From Pseudoalteromonas peptidolytica (GTDB lineage: Bacteria; Pseudomonadota; Gammaproteobacteria; Enterobacterales; Alteromonadaceae): 64,000 nucleotides of DNA. Shown one piece after another: positions 45,163 to 55,790 of the stretch. The stretch spans positions 82,897 to 146,896 of the forward strand of contig NZ_WEHZ01000011.1 in assembly GCF_012641745.1 (NCBI RefSeq). Reading direction: 5' to 3'. The notes beneath the pieces are model-generated. The model was not told the DNA's origin and searched no databases. It saw only the letters and a program-made list of their open reading frames with translations. A program made the translations under genes and the position numbers. Position 1 is the first letter of the stretch, and every line of letters begins with the position of its first letter.

Positions 45163-46140
45163 CTACGGTAACATAGGTACTGCAAATACATAGAAGCTTG
45201 TTTGACCATCCTTAATACGTAGATGCCCTCGCATTACTTCCATCTCTAGGTTTGCTGTATCTCCAGGCCTTAAATTGTCCAGCCCTTTAAGCGGTACAGT
45301 CCCAGCCCCGATAAGCTGCACATTGTGTTTAATCACTTGGGGAATATCCTCGCTCATATCCACACCTAGGAACTCAAAGACATCAATTACAATGCGACTA
45401 AATTCAGTATAAAGTTTATCAAAGATCCCTGGAGTCAAGCGATCCATCAGATCTAGGATCCATGGTAACTCAACCTCTGTGGTAACCACAGGTTTAAAGC
45501 TTGAAATCAAAGGGTCTAACTCAAGCTGCTGAGTTCGCACGTCATACTTACCCTTAATAGTAACATTCTCATTATTAATATGAACATGAATATAGATATT
45601 CATACCAAGCTGTTTCTTACGAAATTTGGCGTAAGACTTTAAGTCGAATCCATCAATTAAAACTGGTACTTTATTTTGCCCATCCACACGACCTGCTATT
45701 TTCATGTGCATAGTGCCAAATAAGTTTGTGGTGTGGCTAACTTTAGTCGCGCTCGCTTGCGCCGCAACCGTATTTACTATATCTGTGGTTAACTCTTTAT
45801 AGTTATGCTCAACATTAGAAAATTGCTGATGAATAATCGCTGAGACCTGATCATACATTGCTTTAGGCCCTTGGCTAGAAGTCGTCCTACCTGTAGACCA
45901 ACATTCCCCTCCAGTATAAACCACAGGCACTGACACAGGGGTCAAATGATCATTACCGGGGTGGCGGTAATACAGCATGCTTCGGATCTGACGGCAAGTC
46001 TGGGACTGGGCATTAAACCAGGCAAAATCACCACTCATTGCTTGTGTAGTGACATCGGGTTGTGTCGCTAAATCTAGTTTACTGGCATAGGCGGACGTAA
46101 CCAACCCTAGGCCAACTAGTCCTAATAAAAATGACTTCAT
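45163..46140 (-). CDS. Exported protein of unknown function
   Basis: A 325-residue protein with a signal peptide (MKSFLLGLVGLGLVTSAYA) and three cysteines. The N-terminal part (about 20-100) contains QTCRQIRSMLYYRHPGNDHLTPVSVPVVYTGGECWS; the middle is beta-rich with IYIHVHINNENVTIKGKYDV. I do not recognise a family. I take the ATG at 46140, with GGAAAAGAG upstream, rather than one 69 bp earlier that would bury the signal peptide. It is monocistronic, with terminators on both sides. Confidence 0.7.
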   Translation of the reverse strand: MKSFLLGLVGLGLVTSAYASKLDLATQPDVTTQAMSGDFAWFNAQSQTCRQIRSMLYYRHPGNDHLTPVSVPVVYTGGECWSTGRTTSSQGPKAMYDQVSAIIHQQFSNVEHNYKELTTDIVNTVAAQASATKVSHTTNLFGTMHMKIAGRVDGQNKVPVLIDGFDLKSYAKFRKKQLGMNIYIHVHINNENVTIKGKYDVRTQQLELDPLISSFKPVVTTEVELPWILDLMDRLTPGIFDKLYTEFSRIVIDVFEFLGVDMSEDIPQVIKHNVQLIGAGTVPLKGLDNLRPGDTANLEMEVMRGHLRIKDGQTSFYVFAVPMLP

Positions 46141-46338
46141 ACTCTTTTCCTTGAAGTTGTTAAATGCTAGCTCGTCTTTATATTTCAATACCCCTTGCTG
46201 TCTAACCAATTTATGCCGTTAAAGATAGCCAATTAACTAAACACCCAAGTTATAGTAACAAAAAGTTTAACCAATAATAAAAACGAGACTTATTATTAAC
46301 AAAATCTCACTAAGATTGCTAGTTACAAATGTAATTTG

Positions 46339-46493
46339 TACCTATTCACTTAATTAAGTGACCTATTCTGAGCCAAGAGATCTTGTCGAGCACCAGGGAG
46401 ACTTGCTTTCAGCTGTTCTGAGTAAGAAGTTTTTAACGCAATTAGCGTCTGATTTACTCCTTAAAATTGAACTAGTAGTAAGACTAATTGATA
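46339..46493. repeat. Degenerate copy of the TACCAATTTG miniature element
   Basis: TACCTATTCACTTAATTAAGTGACCT at the left end, GATCTTGTCGA, AACGCAATTAGCGTCTGATTTACTCC in the middle and TAATTGATA at the right match the short-form element along its whole length with many substitutions. Target duplications can no longer be seen (TTG and ACA), which fits an old insertion. A 62-codon frame running through it is not considered a gene. Confidence 0.75.
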
Positions 46494-46539
46494 ACACAAC
46501 CGAAGCAGCTAACTTTATAGGTAAGAAAAATGAGATTAA

Positions 46540-46566
46540 AGATTAACCTGATAATCAGGTTAATCT
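46540..46566. terminator. Hairpin downstream of btuB
   Basis: AGATTAACCTGAT and ATCAGGTTAATCT are perfect inverted repeats around one base, 60 bp beyond the btuB stop codon. There is no long T-run, so it may be a weak terminator or mRNA-stabilising stem. Apart from this, the 46141-46625 gap holds only the degenerate element and the promoter of the gene at 45163-46140. Confidence 0.5.
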
Positions 46567-46625
46567 TGATAAAAGTGGATAGACGCGTGCTTTATTTTAT
46601 CTTCAAGCACGATTGAAGCCTGAGG

Positions 46626-48488
46626 TTAAAAGCGGTAGCTTACCCCAACGTATGCCTGTCGACCCGGTGGTTTATAACCGAGTAGCGAGCCATCTTTCGC
46701 TTCCCCAGCAGTTGCATTGAAATAGCGCTTATCAGTCAGGTTTTCAATGCGTCCTGTTAGTTTGAACCTATCGAAGAAAGTATAGTTTGCAGCTAAATTA
46801 AATACGGTATAAGACGGTAACGTTACAGTATATGAACCTTGGGCTCCCCATACTTTATCGTTGCGCTCACCACGATGCACTAACGTCAGGGTTGCATCCA
46901 CATCTTGCCATGTTTTACTAATCGTATAGGTCAGCGTGCGTCTAGCACGACGCTGCAATTGCTGCTGTGTTTTTGCATCCTTTGCACTAACGTAACTGGC
47001 ATTGAGTGTATGTTCAACTCCAAAACTATCTTCAACTTCAACAACTAAATCTACACCTTCAAAATCAGCCCGTTCAATATTAAACGGTACGTACTTCCAA
47101 TCGCTATTCGGTTCATAAACGATTTTATCGGTGATGCGATTATCATACACTGCCGCTTCAATTCGAAAACGCTCATCACTATAAGTAACGATGATTTCGC
47201 TATTTTTTGCCTCTTCAGGGCTCAGATTAGCGTTAGGTAAATAATACGGGCTATCGATAACAAAAGTCTGAGATAAAGAAGGTGCTCTAAATGCACTACC
47301 ATGATTGAATTTTACGCTCAGCCCATCCGTAACTTGTTTACCTAGCGCTAAGGTATAGGTATTTGCTCGACCGTGAAAGTCATAGTCATCAGTTCTTAAC
47401 ACGACCTCTGCTAGCCAGTTTTCATCATTATAAAAACCACCAAATGCCACTGAGAGATTGTCACGCTCAGATTCTGAAAACGTAGCGGTTGATTCACCAA
47501 CATCTTCATTTAAAAACGTTATATTACCCGTTAAGCTCAATGCTTCACTGATATGATACTGAGATTGATATTCAAATTGTCCACGCTTTGTTACATAAGC
47601 GTTGTCATCAGCACTACTGCCTATTTGAACATTTTGCTCTTTTCCTAGGCTATAAGAAACATGCTGACTAAGTTTTTCGGAACTTCTTTTCCATGCTAAT
47701 TTATTGGTATAGTTATGAAAACGGTAGGCATCACTTCCCCAAGCATCGTATTCACCTTCACCCTCACTGTACTGTGAGCGAAGGCTAAAAATACCACTTT
47801 GCTCATCACCATACTGTAAAGTTAAGCCTGCGTTACCGTTATAATAACCATCGCGGTCATGGTTTTTACCGACGATAACCTGAGGATCTTTTTCAATTAC
47901 GTCATAGCCATCAGTATGGCTATACCCCGCATTAGCTGACAGAGTGAACTTATCTTTTTTATAGCTTGCTGTTGCTTCAATATCAGAATAATTGTGACTA
48001 CCCGATGTTAACGTAATGGTGTTGTGGTTACCTTCACGACTGATAATATTAATCACACCAGCAATCGCATCAGAACCATAAATTGCCGCCTTCGCACCAC
48101 GAATGATTTCAATTCTTTCAATACTATTTAATGGAATATTCGTTAACGAATTATCACCCGAGTTAGCGTCAGTAACTCGTACACCATCAACTAAAACCAA
48201 GGTATGCTTGGCATCATTACCGCGTAAAAATAAGCTCACGCTTTGGCCGAAACCACCATTTCTCACGGCCTGAATACCGGCGACATTGTCAAGTAATGAA
48301 ACCACATCTTGCACATTGCTTTTTTCGATGTCGCTACGACTGATCACCGAGATCGCGGCAAGTGCACTTTCAAGTGGCTGTTCAAATTTGTTCGCCGTGA
48401 CTGTGATGTGTTCAATATTTTGATCTGCAAATACAGAAAAAGAGAGCGCCGCAGTGATGGCTGCGCTTAGAGCAGTTTTATTTAACAT
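46626..48488 (-). CDS. btuB: TonB-dependent vitamin B12 receptor
   Basis: A 620-residue outer-membrane receptor: signal peptide ending near FSVFA, TonB box EHITVTANKF, plug domain (about 45-150; IEIIRGAKAAIYGSDAIAGVINII) and a beta-barrel ending in VGVSYRF with a terminal Phe. The B12 assignment rests on the plug's resemblance to BtuB and on the cobalamin riboswitch in its leader. I use ATG 48488, behind AGGGGAAA. No btuCDF genes follow, so transport across the inner membrane must be encoded elsewhere. Confidence 0.9.
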   Translation of the reverse strand: MLNKTALSAAITAALSFSVFADQNIEHITVTANKFEQPLESALAAISVISRSDIEKSNVQDVVSLLDNVAGIQAVRNGGFGQSVSLFLRGNDAKHTLVLVDGVRVTDANSGDNSLTNIPLNSIERIEIIRGAKAAIYGSDAIAGVINIISREGNHNTITLTSGSHNYSDIEATASYKKDKFTLSANAGYSHTDGYDVIEKDPQVIVGKNHDRDGYYNGNAGLTLQYGDEQSGIFSLRSQYSEGEGEYDAWGSDAYRFHNYTNKLAWKRSSEKLSQHVSYSLGKEQNVQIGSSADDNAYVTKRGQFEYQSQYHISEALSLTGNITFLNEDVGESTATFSESERDNLSVAFGGFYNDENWLAEVVLRTDDYDFHGRANTYTLALGKQVTDGLSVKFNHGSAFRAPSLSQTFVIDSPYYLPNANLSPEEAKNSEIIVTYSDERFRIEAAVYDNRITDKIVYEPNSDWKYVPFNIERADFEGVDLVVEVEDSFGVEHTLNASYVSAKDAKTQQQLQRRARRTLTYTISKTWQDVDATLTLVHRGERNDKVWGAQGSYTVTLPSYTVFNLAANYTFFDRFKLTGRIENLTDKRYFNATAGEAKDGSLLGYKPPGRQAYVGVSYRF

Positions 48489-48539
48489 GGTTTCCCCTAA
48501 CTTGTACCCACCGTACAAGAACACAAAGTGACTGTCTCA

Positions 48540-48760
48540 AGGCCGGTCTCCGGGCTCAGTTAACTTGGATTTGCATATTAACTCTACCGTTGCGGGGGCA
48601 GCGCAGGCATTGAACCGATCCACACTAAATAATACACCTGATTGTGATACTTTCGCGTACCTAGTATCAAGACTATTTAGTTGTTCCCTTGTGTTCGCAC
48701 CAACTTCCCGATTATCTATGCACTTGGCAACCAAACTAGGTTGTGCATAGCACCTTGAAA
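48540..48760 (-). promoter_or_regulatory. Cobalamin riboswitch
   Basis: On the minus strand the leader contains, in order, AAGGTGCTATGCAC, GGGAAGTTGGTGCGAA, the core GCTGCCCCGCAACGGTA and the B12 box GAGCCCGGAGACCGGCC, the conserved blocks of the cobalamin riboswitch class. The B12 box ends some 60 bp before the btuB start codon. Binding of adenosylcobalamin should switch expression off, probably at translation since no terminator stem is obvious. The 48489-48853 gap holds this leader, its promoter and the yajQ terminator. Confidence 0.95.
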
Positions 48761-48770
48761 ATTCGTGGCT

Positions 48771-48799
48771 ATTGTCTTGGGTTTAGAAGGAATTGTCAA
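48771..48799 (-). promoter_or_regulatory. Promoter of the btuB riboswitch leader
   Basis: On the minus strand a consensus -35 TTGACA (48794-48799), a 17-bp spacer and GACAAT (48771-48776) lie directly upstream of the riboswitch. Confidence 0.6.
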
Positions 48800-48816
48800 T
48801 GGACGTCTAGAAATCT

Positions 48817-48840
48817 AAAAGTGCAGCGTGCTGCACTTTT
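48817..48840. terminator. Terminator of yajQ
   Basis: AAAAGTGCAGC, GT and GCTGCACTTTT form an 11-bp stem 14 bp after the yajQ stop codon (minus strand), with A- and T-tracts on both sides. Confidence 0.8.
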
Positions 48841-48853
48841 AACATAGGCAAGG

Positions 48854-49336
48854 TTAATCGCGGAAGTTTTTAAACTGGAAAGGCTGTCCTAGCTCTGCGC
48901 CACGGATAAGCTGCATAGTTTCTTGTAAGTCATCACGCTTTTTACCAGTTACACGAACTGTATCACCTTGAATTGAGGCCTGAACTTTAACTTTTGAGTC
49001 TTTGATCAACTTGACTAGCTTTTTCGCCATGTCTTTATCGATCCCTTGTTTAAGGGCAACTTTACGTGACACATATTTGCCCGAACGCTCAATGTCTTTT
49101 AATTCAAAACTTGCTACATCTAAACCACGTTTGGCTGCTTTGCCAACAAGCATATCAAACAACTGCATTACTTGTTGTTCTGCTTCAGCTTTTAGGTTGA
49201 TCACCTCTCCTGTTAACTCAATAGAGGCATCAACACCACGAAAGTCAAATCGAGTATCAAGTTCACGAACCGCGTTGTCTACGGTATTTTTTGCTTCTGT
49301 CATTTCTATTTCAGATACAATATCAAATGAAGGCAT
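48854..49336 (-). CDS. yajQ: YajQ family nucleotide-binding protein
   Basis: A 160-residue cytoplasmic protein of the UPF0234/YajQ family, with [34 protein letters not shown] at the N-terminus and the C-terminal [16 protein letters not shown]. The family has two ferredoxin-like domains; homologues in Xanthomonas and others bind cyclic-di-GMP or RNA. Length and motifs are standard. The ATG has a good AGGAGAG site. It is a single-gene unit with its own terminator. Confidence 0.95.
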   Translation of the reverse strand: MPSFDIVSEIEMTEAKNTVDNAVRELDTRFDFRGVDASIELTGEVINLKAEAEQQVMQLFDMLVGKAAKRGLDVASFELKDIERSGKYVSRKVALKQGIDKDMAKKLVKLIKDSKVKVQASIQGDTVRVTGKKRDDLQETMQLIRGAELGQPFQFKNFRD

Positions 49337-49482
49337 GCTTCTCTCCTAAAGTCGTTTTGGCTGGATTATAACAGTTTATACTCTGTTTGAGTTATTTTAA
49401 GTTTTTACCCTATGTATGTTCACCCAATGGCCAGTTTTCAATGTTATACTGCCGACTTAGTCATGTAGAAGTGGAATGAATT

Positions 49483-49833
49483 GTGACACGGCGCGTTTAT
49501 AAAACTTTGCTAATTATTTCTTTAATCATATGTACTGTGCTATTTGCTAAGGAAGTGAGCTTGTCTCCAAGGCTATTTCCACATGTCGATAAAGTAGCGC
49601 ATTTTGGTGTCTTTTTTATACTCGCTTTTATCTCGCACCACGCATTTAAGTTTAAGGTTTGGTTTCACTTACTCCTGCTTTCTTTATACGGTGCGGGAAT
49701 AGAGTGGATGCAAGACTCACTGCCCTACCGTCAAGCATCAACAGCAGATTTTATTGCTGATGTTGCCGGTGCGATCAGCTACTTTGTGTTATTTTATTTT
49801 TGGGCGCGCTGGCGTAAAAAGCAACATGGCTAG
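49483..49833 (+). CDS. VanZ-like small membrane protein
   Basis: A 116-residue inner-membrane protein with three to four helices. FPHVDKVAHFGVFFILAFIS, GAGIEWMQDSLPYRQASTADFIADVAGAISYF are the conserved blocks of the VanZ-like group. Function is unknown; in most bacteria these proteins have no link to glycopeptide resistance. The start is GTG at 49483. Its last codons overlap the next gene by 8 bp (ATGGCTAG). Confidence 0.82.
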   Translation: MTRRVYKTLLIISLIICTVLFAKEVSLSPRLFPHVDKVAHFGVFFILAFISHHAFKFKVWFHLLLLSLYGAGIEWMQDSLPYRQASTADFIADVAGAISYFVLFYFWARWRKKQHG

Positions 49834-50728
49834 TATCCACATTGTTGGTGATGGTGCGATAGGCTTGCTACTGGCTCAACATCTGAGTCAGTCTCATCAC
49901 GTAACCTTGATCACACGAACAAAACGTGCTGTAACCTACCACTACCAGCAACAAAGTGACACTCAAGTAATAGCATGCCAACATACACTATCAACTGAGA
50001 TCCCAGCAAAAAGCATAGACACCCTGATTATTCCTGTTAAGGCTTACCAAGTCGTTGACGCTATCACTGAGCTCTACCCAAAGCTATCTGCACATGGCAG
50101 CTTGATCTTAAGCCATAATGGCATGGTTGATTGCTCAAAAGAACTGGCCAAATTAGGTAGCAATCAGTCAGCTTACTTTTTAAGTACCTCTATTGCAGGA
50201 TACAAGGTTAAAGATACGGTATACCATACAGGCCAAGGAGCGACTTGGTTTGGCCCTCTAAATTTGTCAGCTCAATGTCATTATCAAAAGCTATTTTCAC
50301 AGCTGTTTGGCACATTCAAAAATGCTCAAACCACTTCTGACATCATGCCAATCCTTTGGCGAAAGCTCGCTGTAAATATTGCTATTAACCCATTAAGCGC
50401 ACTTGAACAAATCAAAAATGGTCAGCTCAGGCAGCCCAAATATGCGGCCCGAATACTCAATTTAATGAATGAAGTACAGTTTATAGCTGCAAAGGCTGGG
50501 GTTAACGTAGCACTGAACGAGTTACTGACGCTTGCCTACACCGTGATGATGCAAACAGCAGAAAATCACTCTTCGATGAATCAGGATATCGCGAATAATA
50601 AACGCAGTGAAATTGATGCCATGTCTGGATATATCTGCAAGTTAGCTGCGAAGCAACATATTACCGTTCCTTATAATCAGCAACTGCTCGACGAAGTAAA
50701 GAAATGTGAGTTGAATACCTCAGTATAA
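49826..50728 (+). CDS. panE: 2-dehydropantoate 2-reductase (PanE/ApbA family)
   Basis: A 300-residue NADPH-dependent enzyme converting ketopantoate to pantoate for coenzyme A synthesis. The nucleotide loop IVGDGAIGLLLA, the HNGM motif, WRKLAVNIAINPLSAL with the catalytic Lys, and NNKRSEIDAMSGYI with the catalytic Glu are present. I use ATG 49826, because more upstream starts would lengthen it into the VanZ frame. Coenzyme A enzyme CoaD is encoded 2.6 kb away. The rest of the family includes paralogues of other substrates, so the exact reaction is not certain. Confidence 0.85.
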   Translation: MASIHIVGDGAIGLLLAQHLSQSHHVTLITRTKRAVTYHYQQQSDTQVIACQHTLSTEIPAKSIDTLIIPVKAYQVVDAITELYPKLSAHGSLILSHNGMVDCSKELAKLGSNQSAYFLSTSIAGYKVKDTVYHTGQGATWFGPLNLSAQCHYQKLFSQLFGTFKNAQTTSDIMPILWRKLAVNIAINPLSALEQIKNGQLRQPKYAARILNLMNEVQFIAAKAGVNVALNELLTLAYTVMMQTAENHSSMNQDIANNKRSEIDAMSGYICKLAAKQHITVPYNQQLLDEVKKCELNTSV

Positions 50729-50867
50729 AAACCTATCCACGCTTTGCTGGCAACTTAACGTTTATGTCGTTCACCAACAATAATTACGCTATTCATCTAT
50801 TGGGTGAGCCGCATGCTCACCCAACACGATAATACTAGTTAACCTAATCGGTATAAGGTTCTTTATT

Positions 50868-52325
50868 TTAAGGACGATACACCTTTACATTGGTGTAGCC
50901 ATTTTCATGCAAAATAAGCGCTTGTAGTTGGCTCATTACGCCTTTGGCGCAATATAAATAGTATTCTTTATCTTGTGGTAAATCGCCAAATTTGGTGGCT
51001 AACCTAAAGAAAGGTAAATGAATGACCTCAGCGCCTTCGAGTTCTAGCGGGTTTGCATCTTCTTCATCTGGAGAGCGAATATCCAGCACTACCGCGTTGT
51101 CGGGTAATTCGCTTACCGACTCAGCCTCTTTGACCTCTTCTTTTGCTTCAACTTCAATGTCACGAATATCTTTCACTGTGGCATTTGAAACCACGGTGTT
51201 TAACACATCAAAATCAAACTTTTCTTCTTCCGCTAAAATTTTATCAAGCTGTGCTTTGACCGTCGGTTTTTTAGAGATCACACCGCAGTATTCCGGCATC
51301 GCTTCAGCCATTTCATTGGTACCAATAGCACGCGCGATACGAATGATTTCTTCTTTATCATGCTGGATGAGCGGTCGTAGGATAAGCATTTCGGTAACAC
51401 GGTCAATGACATTAAGGTTAGCCAGTGTTTGACTTGATACCTGGCCGATACTCTCACCGGTCACAATTGCAGGGATCCCCAAACGTTCTGCAACCACGGT
51501 ACCAGCGCGCATCATCATGCGCTTCAGAACCACGCCCATCTGCCCACTTTCGACGTTTTCAAGAATTTCAGCAACAACAGGTTCAAAGTCAACCGTGATA
51601 AACTTCACTTTATGCGTTGAGCTAAACTGTTTCCATAAATAATGGCTCACTTGCTTAACCCCTATCTCATGCGCCGCGCCGCCCAAGTTGAAGAATAAGA
51701 AGTGAGTACGCGCCCCTTTTCTCATCATTTGATAGGTCGCAACACCTGAGTCAAAACCACCGGAAATCAAAGAAAGCACATCTTCTTGCGTTGGCAATGG
51801 GAAACCACCCAAACCAAAATGCTGATGGCGGACGATATAAGCTTTATCGTCTTTAATTTCAATTTTTACCGTCACATCTGGTTTTTTCAACCTAACACTT
51901 GCGCCCTCAATGTTTTGGTTTAATCCCCCCCCGACATAACGCTCGACATCGCTTGATGTAAATTCATGCTGACCTTGGCGTTTTACGCGAACGCAGAAAG
52001 TTTTACCTACAATTAGTGGTGCAACTAGTGCAAGCGTTTGCTGATAGATATCATCAAGCGTTTCAAACTGGGTCTCTTGCACCTCAATAAATTGCACGAT
52101 CCCAGGTGTGCGCTTGAGATTATCAATTAACGCCAAGCGCGTTTTTTCATCATCGAGCTGACTGGTCACTGAGATGTTGTCCCAGTTATTTTTAACTTTT
52201 ACGTTTTCGTCAACACGCACCAACAGCATTTTGATGTTTTTCTCTAATACTTTGGTGAAGCGCTTACGGACAGATTTGCTCTTAATAGCAATTTCAGGGT
52301 GTAATTTGACGATAAATTTAAGCAT
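50868..52325 (-). CDS. thiI: tRNA uridine 4-sulfurtransferase ThiI
   Basis: A 485-residue enzyme that makes 4-thiouridine in tRNA and supplies sulfur for thiamine. It has an N-terminal ferredoxin-like domain and THUMP region (to about 165), PP-loop SLISGGFDSGVATYQMM, and a C-terminal rhodanese domain (about 400-485) with the persulfide Cys in YCAKGVMSQLQAL. The rhodanese extension is the gammaproteobacterial long form. I use ATG 52325; a GTG 9 bp earlier is possible. Confidence 0.95.
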   Translation of the reverse strand: MLKFIVKLHPEIAIKSKSVRKRFTKVLEKNIKMLLVRVDENVKVKNNWDNISVTSQLDDEKTRLALIDNLKRTPGIVQFIEVQETQFETLDDIYQQTLALVAPLIVGKTFCVRVKRQGQHEFTSSDVERYVGGGLNQNIEGASVRLKKPDVTVKIEIKDDKAYIVRHQHFGLGGFPLPTQEDVLSLISGGFDSGVATYQMMRKGARTHFLFFNLGGAAHEIGVKQVSHYLWKQFSSTHKVKFITVDFEPVVAEILENVESGQMGVVLKRMMMRAGTVVAERLGIPAIVTGESIGQVSSQTLANLNVIDRVTEMLILRPLIQHDKEEIIRIARAIGTNEMAEAMPEYCGVISKKPTVKAQLDKILAEEEKFDFDVLNTVVSNATVKDIRDIEVEAKEEVKEAESVSELPDNAVVLDIRSPDEEDANPLELEGAEVIHLPFFRLATKFGDLPQDKEYYLYCAKGVMSQLQALILHENGYTNVKVYRP

Positions 52326-52338
52326 AAAAGTCACTCTA

Positions 52339-52491
52339 CTACAGGTCGATTATCGGTTGCGATGCTGCTTCGATTTGACCAAAGAGGACGATATCGTGGC
52401 GCACACCGGCCGAGGGACGGTTCGGGCGCGCGAGTATATCAAATTCAGAAGCGATTAGGAAATAATCAACGTATTTACTATCAATCTTCAC
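52339..52491 (-). CDS. Possible 50-residue protein upstream of thiI in a GC-rich patch
   Basis: A GTG at 52491 opens 50 codons ending 13 bp before thiI. The peptide includes KYVDYFLIASEFDIL and RPNRPSAGVRHDIVLFGQI. The centre (about 52395-52440) is far richer in G and C than neighbouring DNA. The ribosome site is weak, and frames are also open on the opposite strand across the same patch, so it may be a structured leader or relic instead of a gene. I cannot name a family. Confidence 0.3.
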   Translation of the reverse strand: MKIDSKYVDYFLIASEFDILARPNRPSAGVRHDIVLFGQIEAASQPIIDL

Positions 52492-52530
52492 GTGCAATAG
52501 CGAAACCTAGCTCTGTCACTTTGATAATAA

Positions 52531-53187
52531 TTAAGCAATACTTGGTAAGCTTGCCTCAGCTAATGCCTGATAATGTTGCTGTAATTGCGTTATTTTCGGC
52601 ATACTCATTTGCGTAGCATAAGGTTTAAATAACATGAGCACCTTGACGATGCCGTTGTATATATCTTGCTGTTCTAACACGCCCGTCATTCGCCTTGCTT
52701 TCACATAAGGCGTCCAAAAGCTCACGGTCATTTTTAGCATATGGGCGAGCTCTTTTGCATCAGCGTCATTAATCGTGATAACCCCCGACTCTCTCAGCCC
52801 AATCACCACCGCTTTTACTTGCTCTAGTAGGCGAGCTTGAAACGCAATATAGTTTTTCTTTAGCTCATCATCTTTGGCTAAAATATCTGTCAAATTGTCA
52901 TAGAAGAAATGATAGCGCCACATTAAGTCAAACAATGAGTCTAGGTAGAGCGTTAGTTGCTCAAGCGGCTCACTATGTTGCTCTAAAGGCTTAAAGTGTG
53001 TATTTAAATGCTCGCTATACAGTGCGAATATCTGCCTGATAATGTCTTCTTTATTTTTAAAATGATAATACAAATTGCCTGGGCTAATACCTAAACTAGA
53101 AGCAATATGGTTGGTCGTAATAGCGCGCTCTCCATGCAAGTTAAATAAAGCAATGCTGGTACGGATTATTTTTTCCTTGGTATTCAT
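52531..53187 (-). CDS. TetR-family transcriptional regulator
   Basis: A 218-residue repressor-type protein. Helix-turn-helix at about 8-50: RTSIALFNLHGERAITTNHIASSLGISPGNLYYHFKNKEDIIRQIF. The C-terminal ligand domain has LDSLFDLMWRYHFFYDNLTDIL, seen in a TetR subgroup common in marine gammaproteobacteria. Target and ligand are unknown. It is divergent from coaD across about 170 bp, and may regulate itself. Confidence 0.88.
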   Translation of the reverse strand: MNTKEKIIRTSIALFNLHGERAITTNHIASSLGISPGNLYYHFKNKEDIIRQIFALYSEHLNTHFKPLEQHSEPLEQLTLYLDSLFDLMWRYHFFYDNLTDILAKDDELKKNYIAFQARLLEQVKAVVIGLRESGVITINDADAKELAHMLKMTVSFWTPYVKARRMTGVLEQQDIYNGIVKVLMLFKPYATQMSMPKITQLQQHYQALAEASLPSIA

Positions 53188-53316
53188 TACAATTCTCTAT
53201 GATTGTTGAAACTTACTGGGCCCTATCATTTTCGTCTTGAGCGCCCTTGATAAAAGTAGCACTAATTTTACCCTGAGATAAGCACCATGCCGACAGAGCT
53301 GACCAGTGTTTTTTGA

Positions 53317-55199
<1,883 letters not shown>

Positions 55200-55219
55200 T
55201 GAGCGGCTAAAGCCGCTCA
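55200..55219. terminator. Bidirectional terminator between Wzi-family gene and membrane-protein gene
   Basis: TGAGCGGCT, AA and AGCCGCTCA form a compact stem followed by TTTATTTT on the plus strand. Its right arm coincides with the stop codon of the convergent minus-strand gene. Confidence 0.8.
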
Positions 55220-55753
55220 TTTATTTTCATTCGCGTAATCAGGCATACCAAGTCGGTTTATTCTGGCCATTAGCTTTTTCAGCCCAAGCCAATCTTTATC
55301 AATAATCAAAGTAATGACAATCGCGCAATCACAAACTAACACAGCAACGGAATAAACACTCCAAAACCACCACTGCTCGCGGGTCTCAAATACCCCTAAA
55401 TCTATATATAACCCCAAATAAAGTAGCGAGTTAATCGCTAGAAACAAAAAGACATAGTGCAGCGCAGTACACCATGGTACTTTCAGCTTATAATTTATCC
55501 CGATTAATAAAACAATGGTAAGTAGGTCATAAAAAAACCACAGTAGATAGAGAGTGTGATCAGCTTGGGTTAAATCAAGGAAAACGTTACTACCCAAGTA
55601 AGACAGCGCAACAATGCCACTGGTAACAATTAAAGAAAGGTTATCTTTTATCTTCAGTAAAAAAAACAGTAAGTTTAATAGGAAGCCGGTCACAAGACCG
55701 ACCACCACTATCGAGTCAAAGAAGATACCAATTTTTGTAAGATCAAAATACAT
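55217..55753 (-). CDS. Multi-pass inner-membrane protein downstream of a short peptide gene
   Basis: A 178-residue hydrophobic protein with five or six membrane helices (about 10-33, 40-60, 68-87, 95-115, 128-155) and a short basic C-terminal tail (LKKLMARINRLGMPDYANENK). No family recognised. It starts 37 bp after the stop of a 52-residue peptide with a double-glycine-type leader, in the same direction and without a terminator between. Immunity, sensing or export of the peptide is therefore possible, by position only. Confidence 0.65.
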   Translation of the reverse strand: MYFDLTKIGIFFDSIVVVGLVTGFLLNLLFFLLKIKDNLSLIVTSGIVALSYLGSNVFLDLTQADHTLYLLWFFYDLLTIVLLIGINYKLKVPWCTALHYVFLFLAINSLLYLGLYIDLGVFETREQWWFWSVYSVAVLVCDCAIVITLIIDKDWLGLKKLMARINRLGMPDYANENK

Positions 55754-55790
55754 AGATTATTTTGATCAGGACTCGACTTCTTTCTATACA

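Noticed and set aside
46358..46546. A 62-codon plus-strand frame
   Set aside because: It lies inside and beyond a degenerate miniature element, starts at a fortuitous ATG and has no ribosome site.
49483..49833. Glycopeptide resistance by the VanZ-like protein
   Set aside because: Small VanZ-like membrane proteins are widespread in Gram-negative bacteria with no such role, and no other van-type gene is present.
52362..52616. Plus-strand frames crossing the gap between thiI and the TetR gene
   Set aside because: They extend into the coding sequence of the TetR gene on the other strand and change character at its edge; the minus-strand small frame is at least placed sensibly before thiI.
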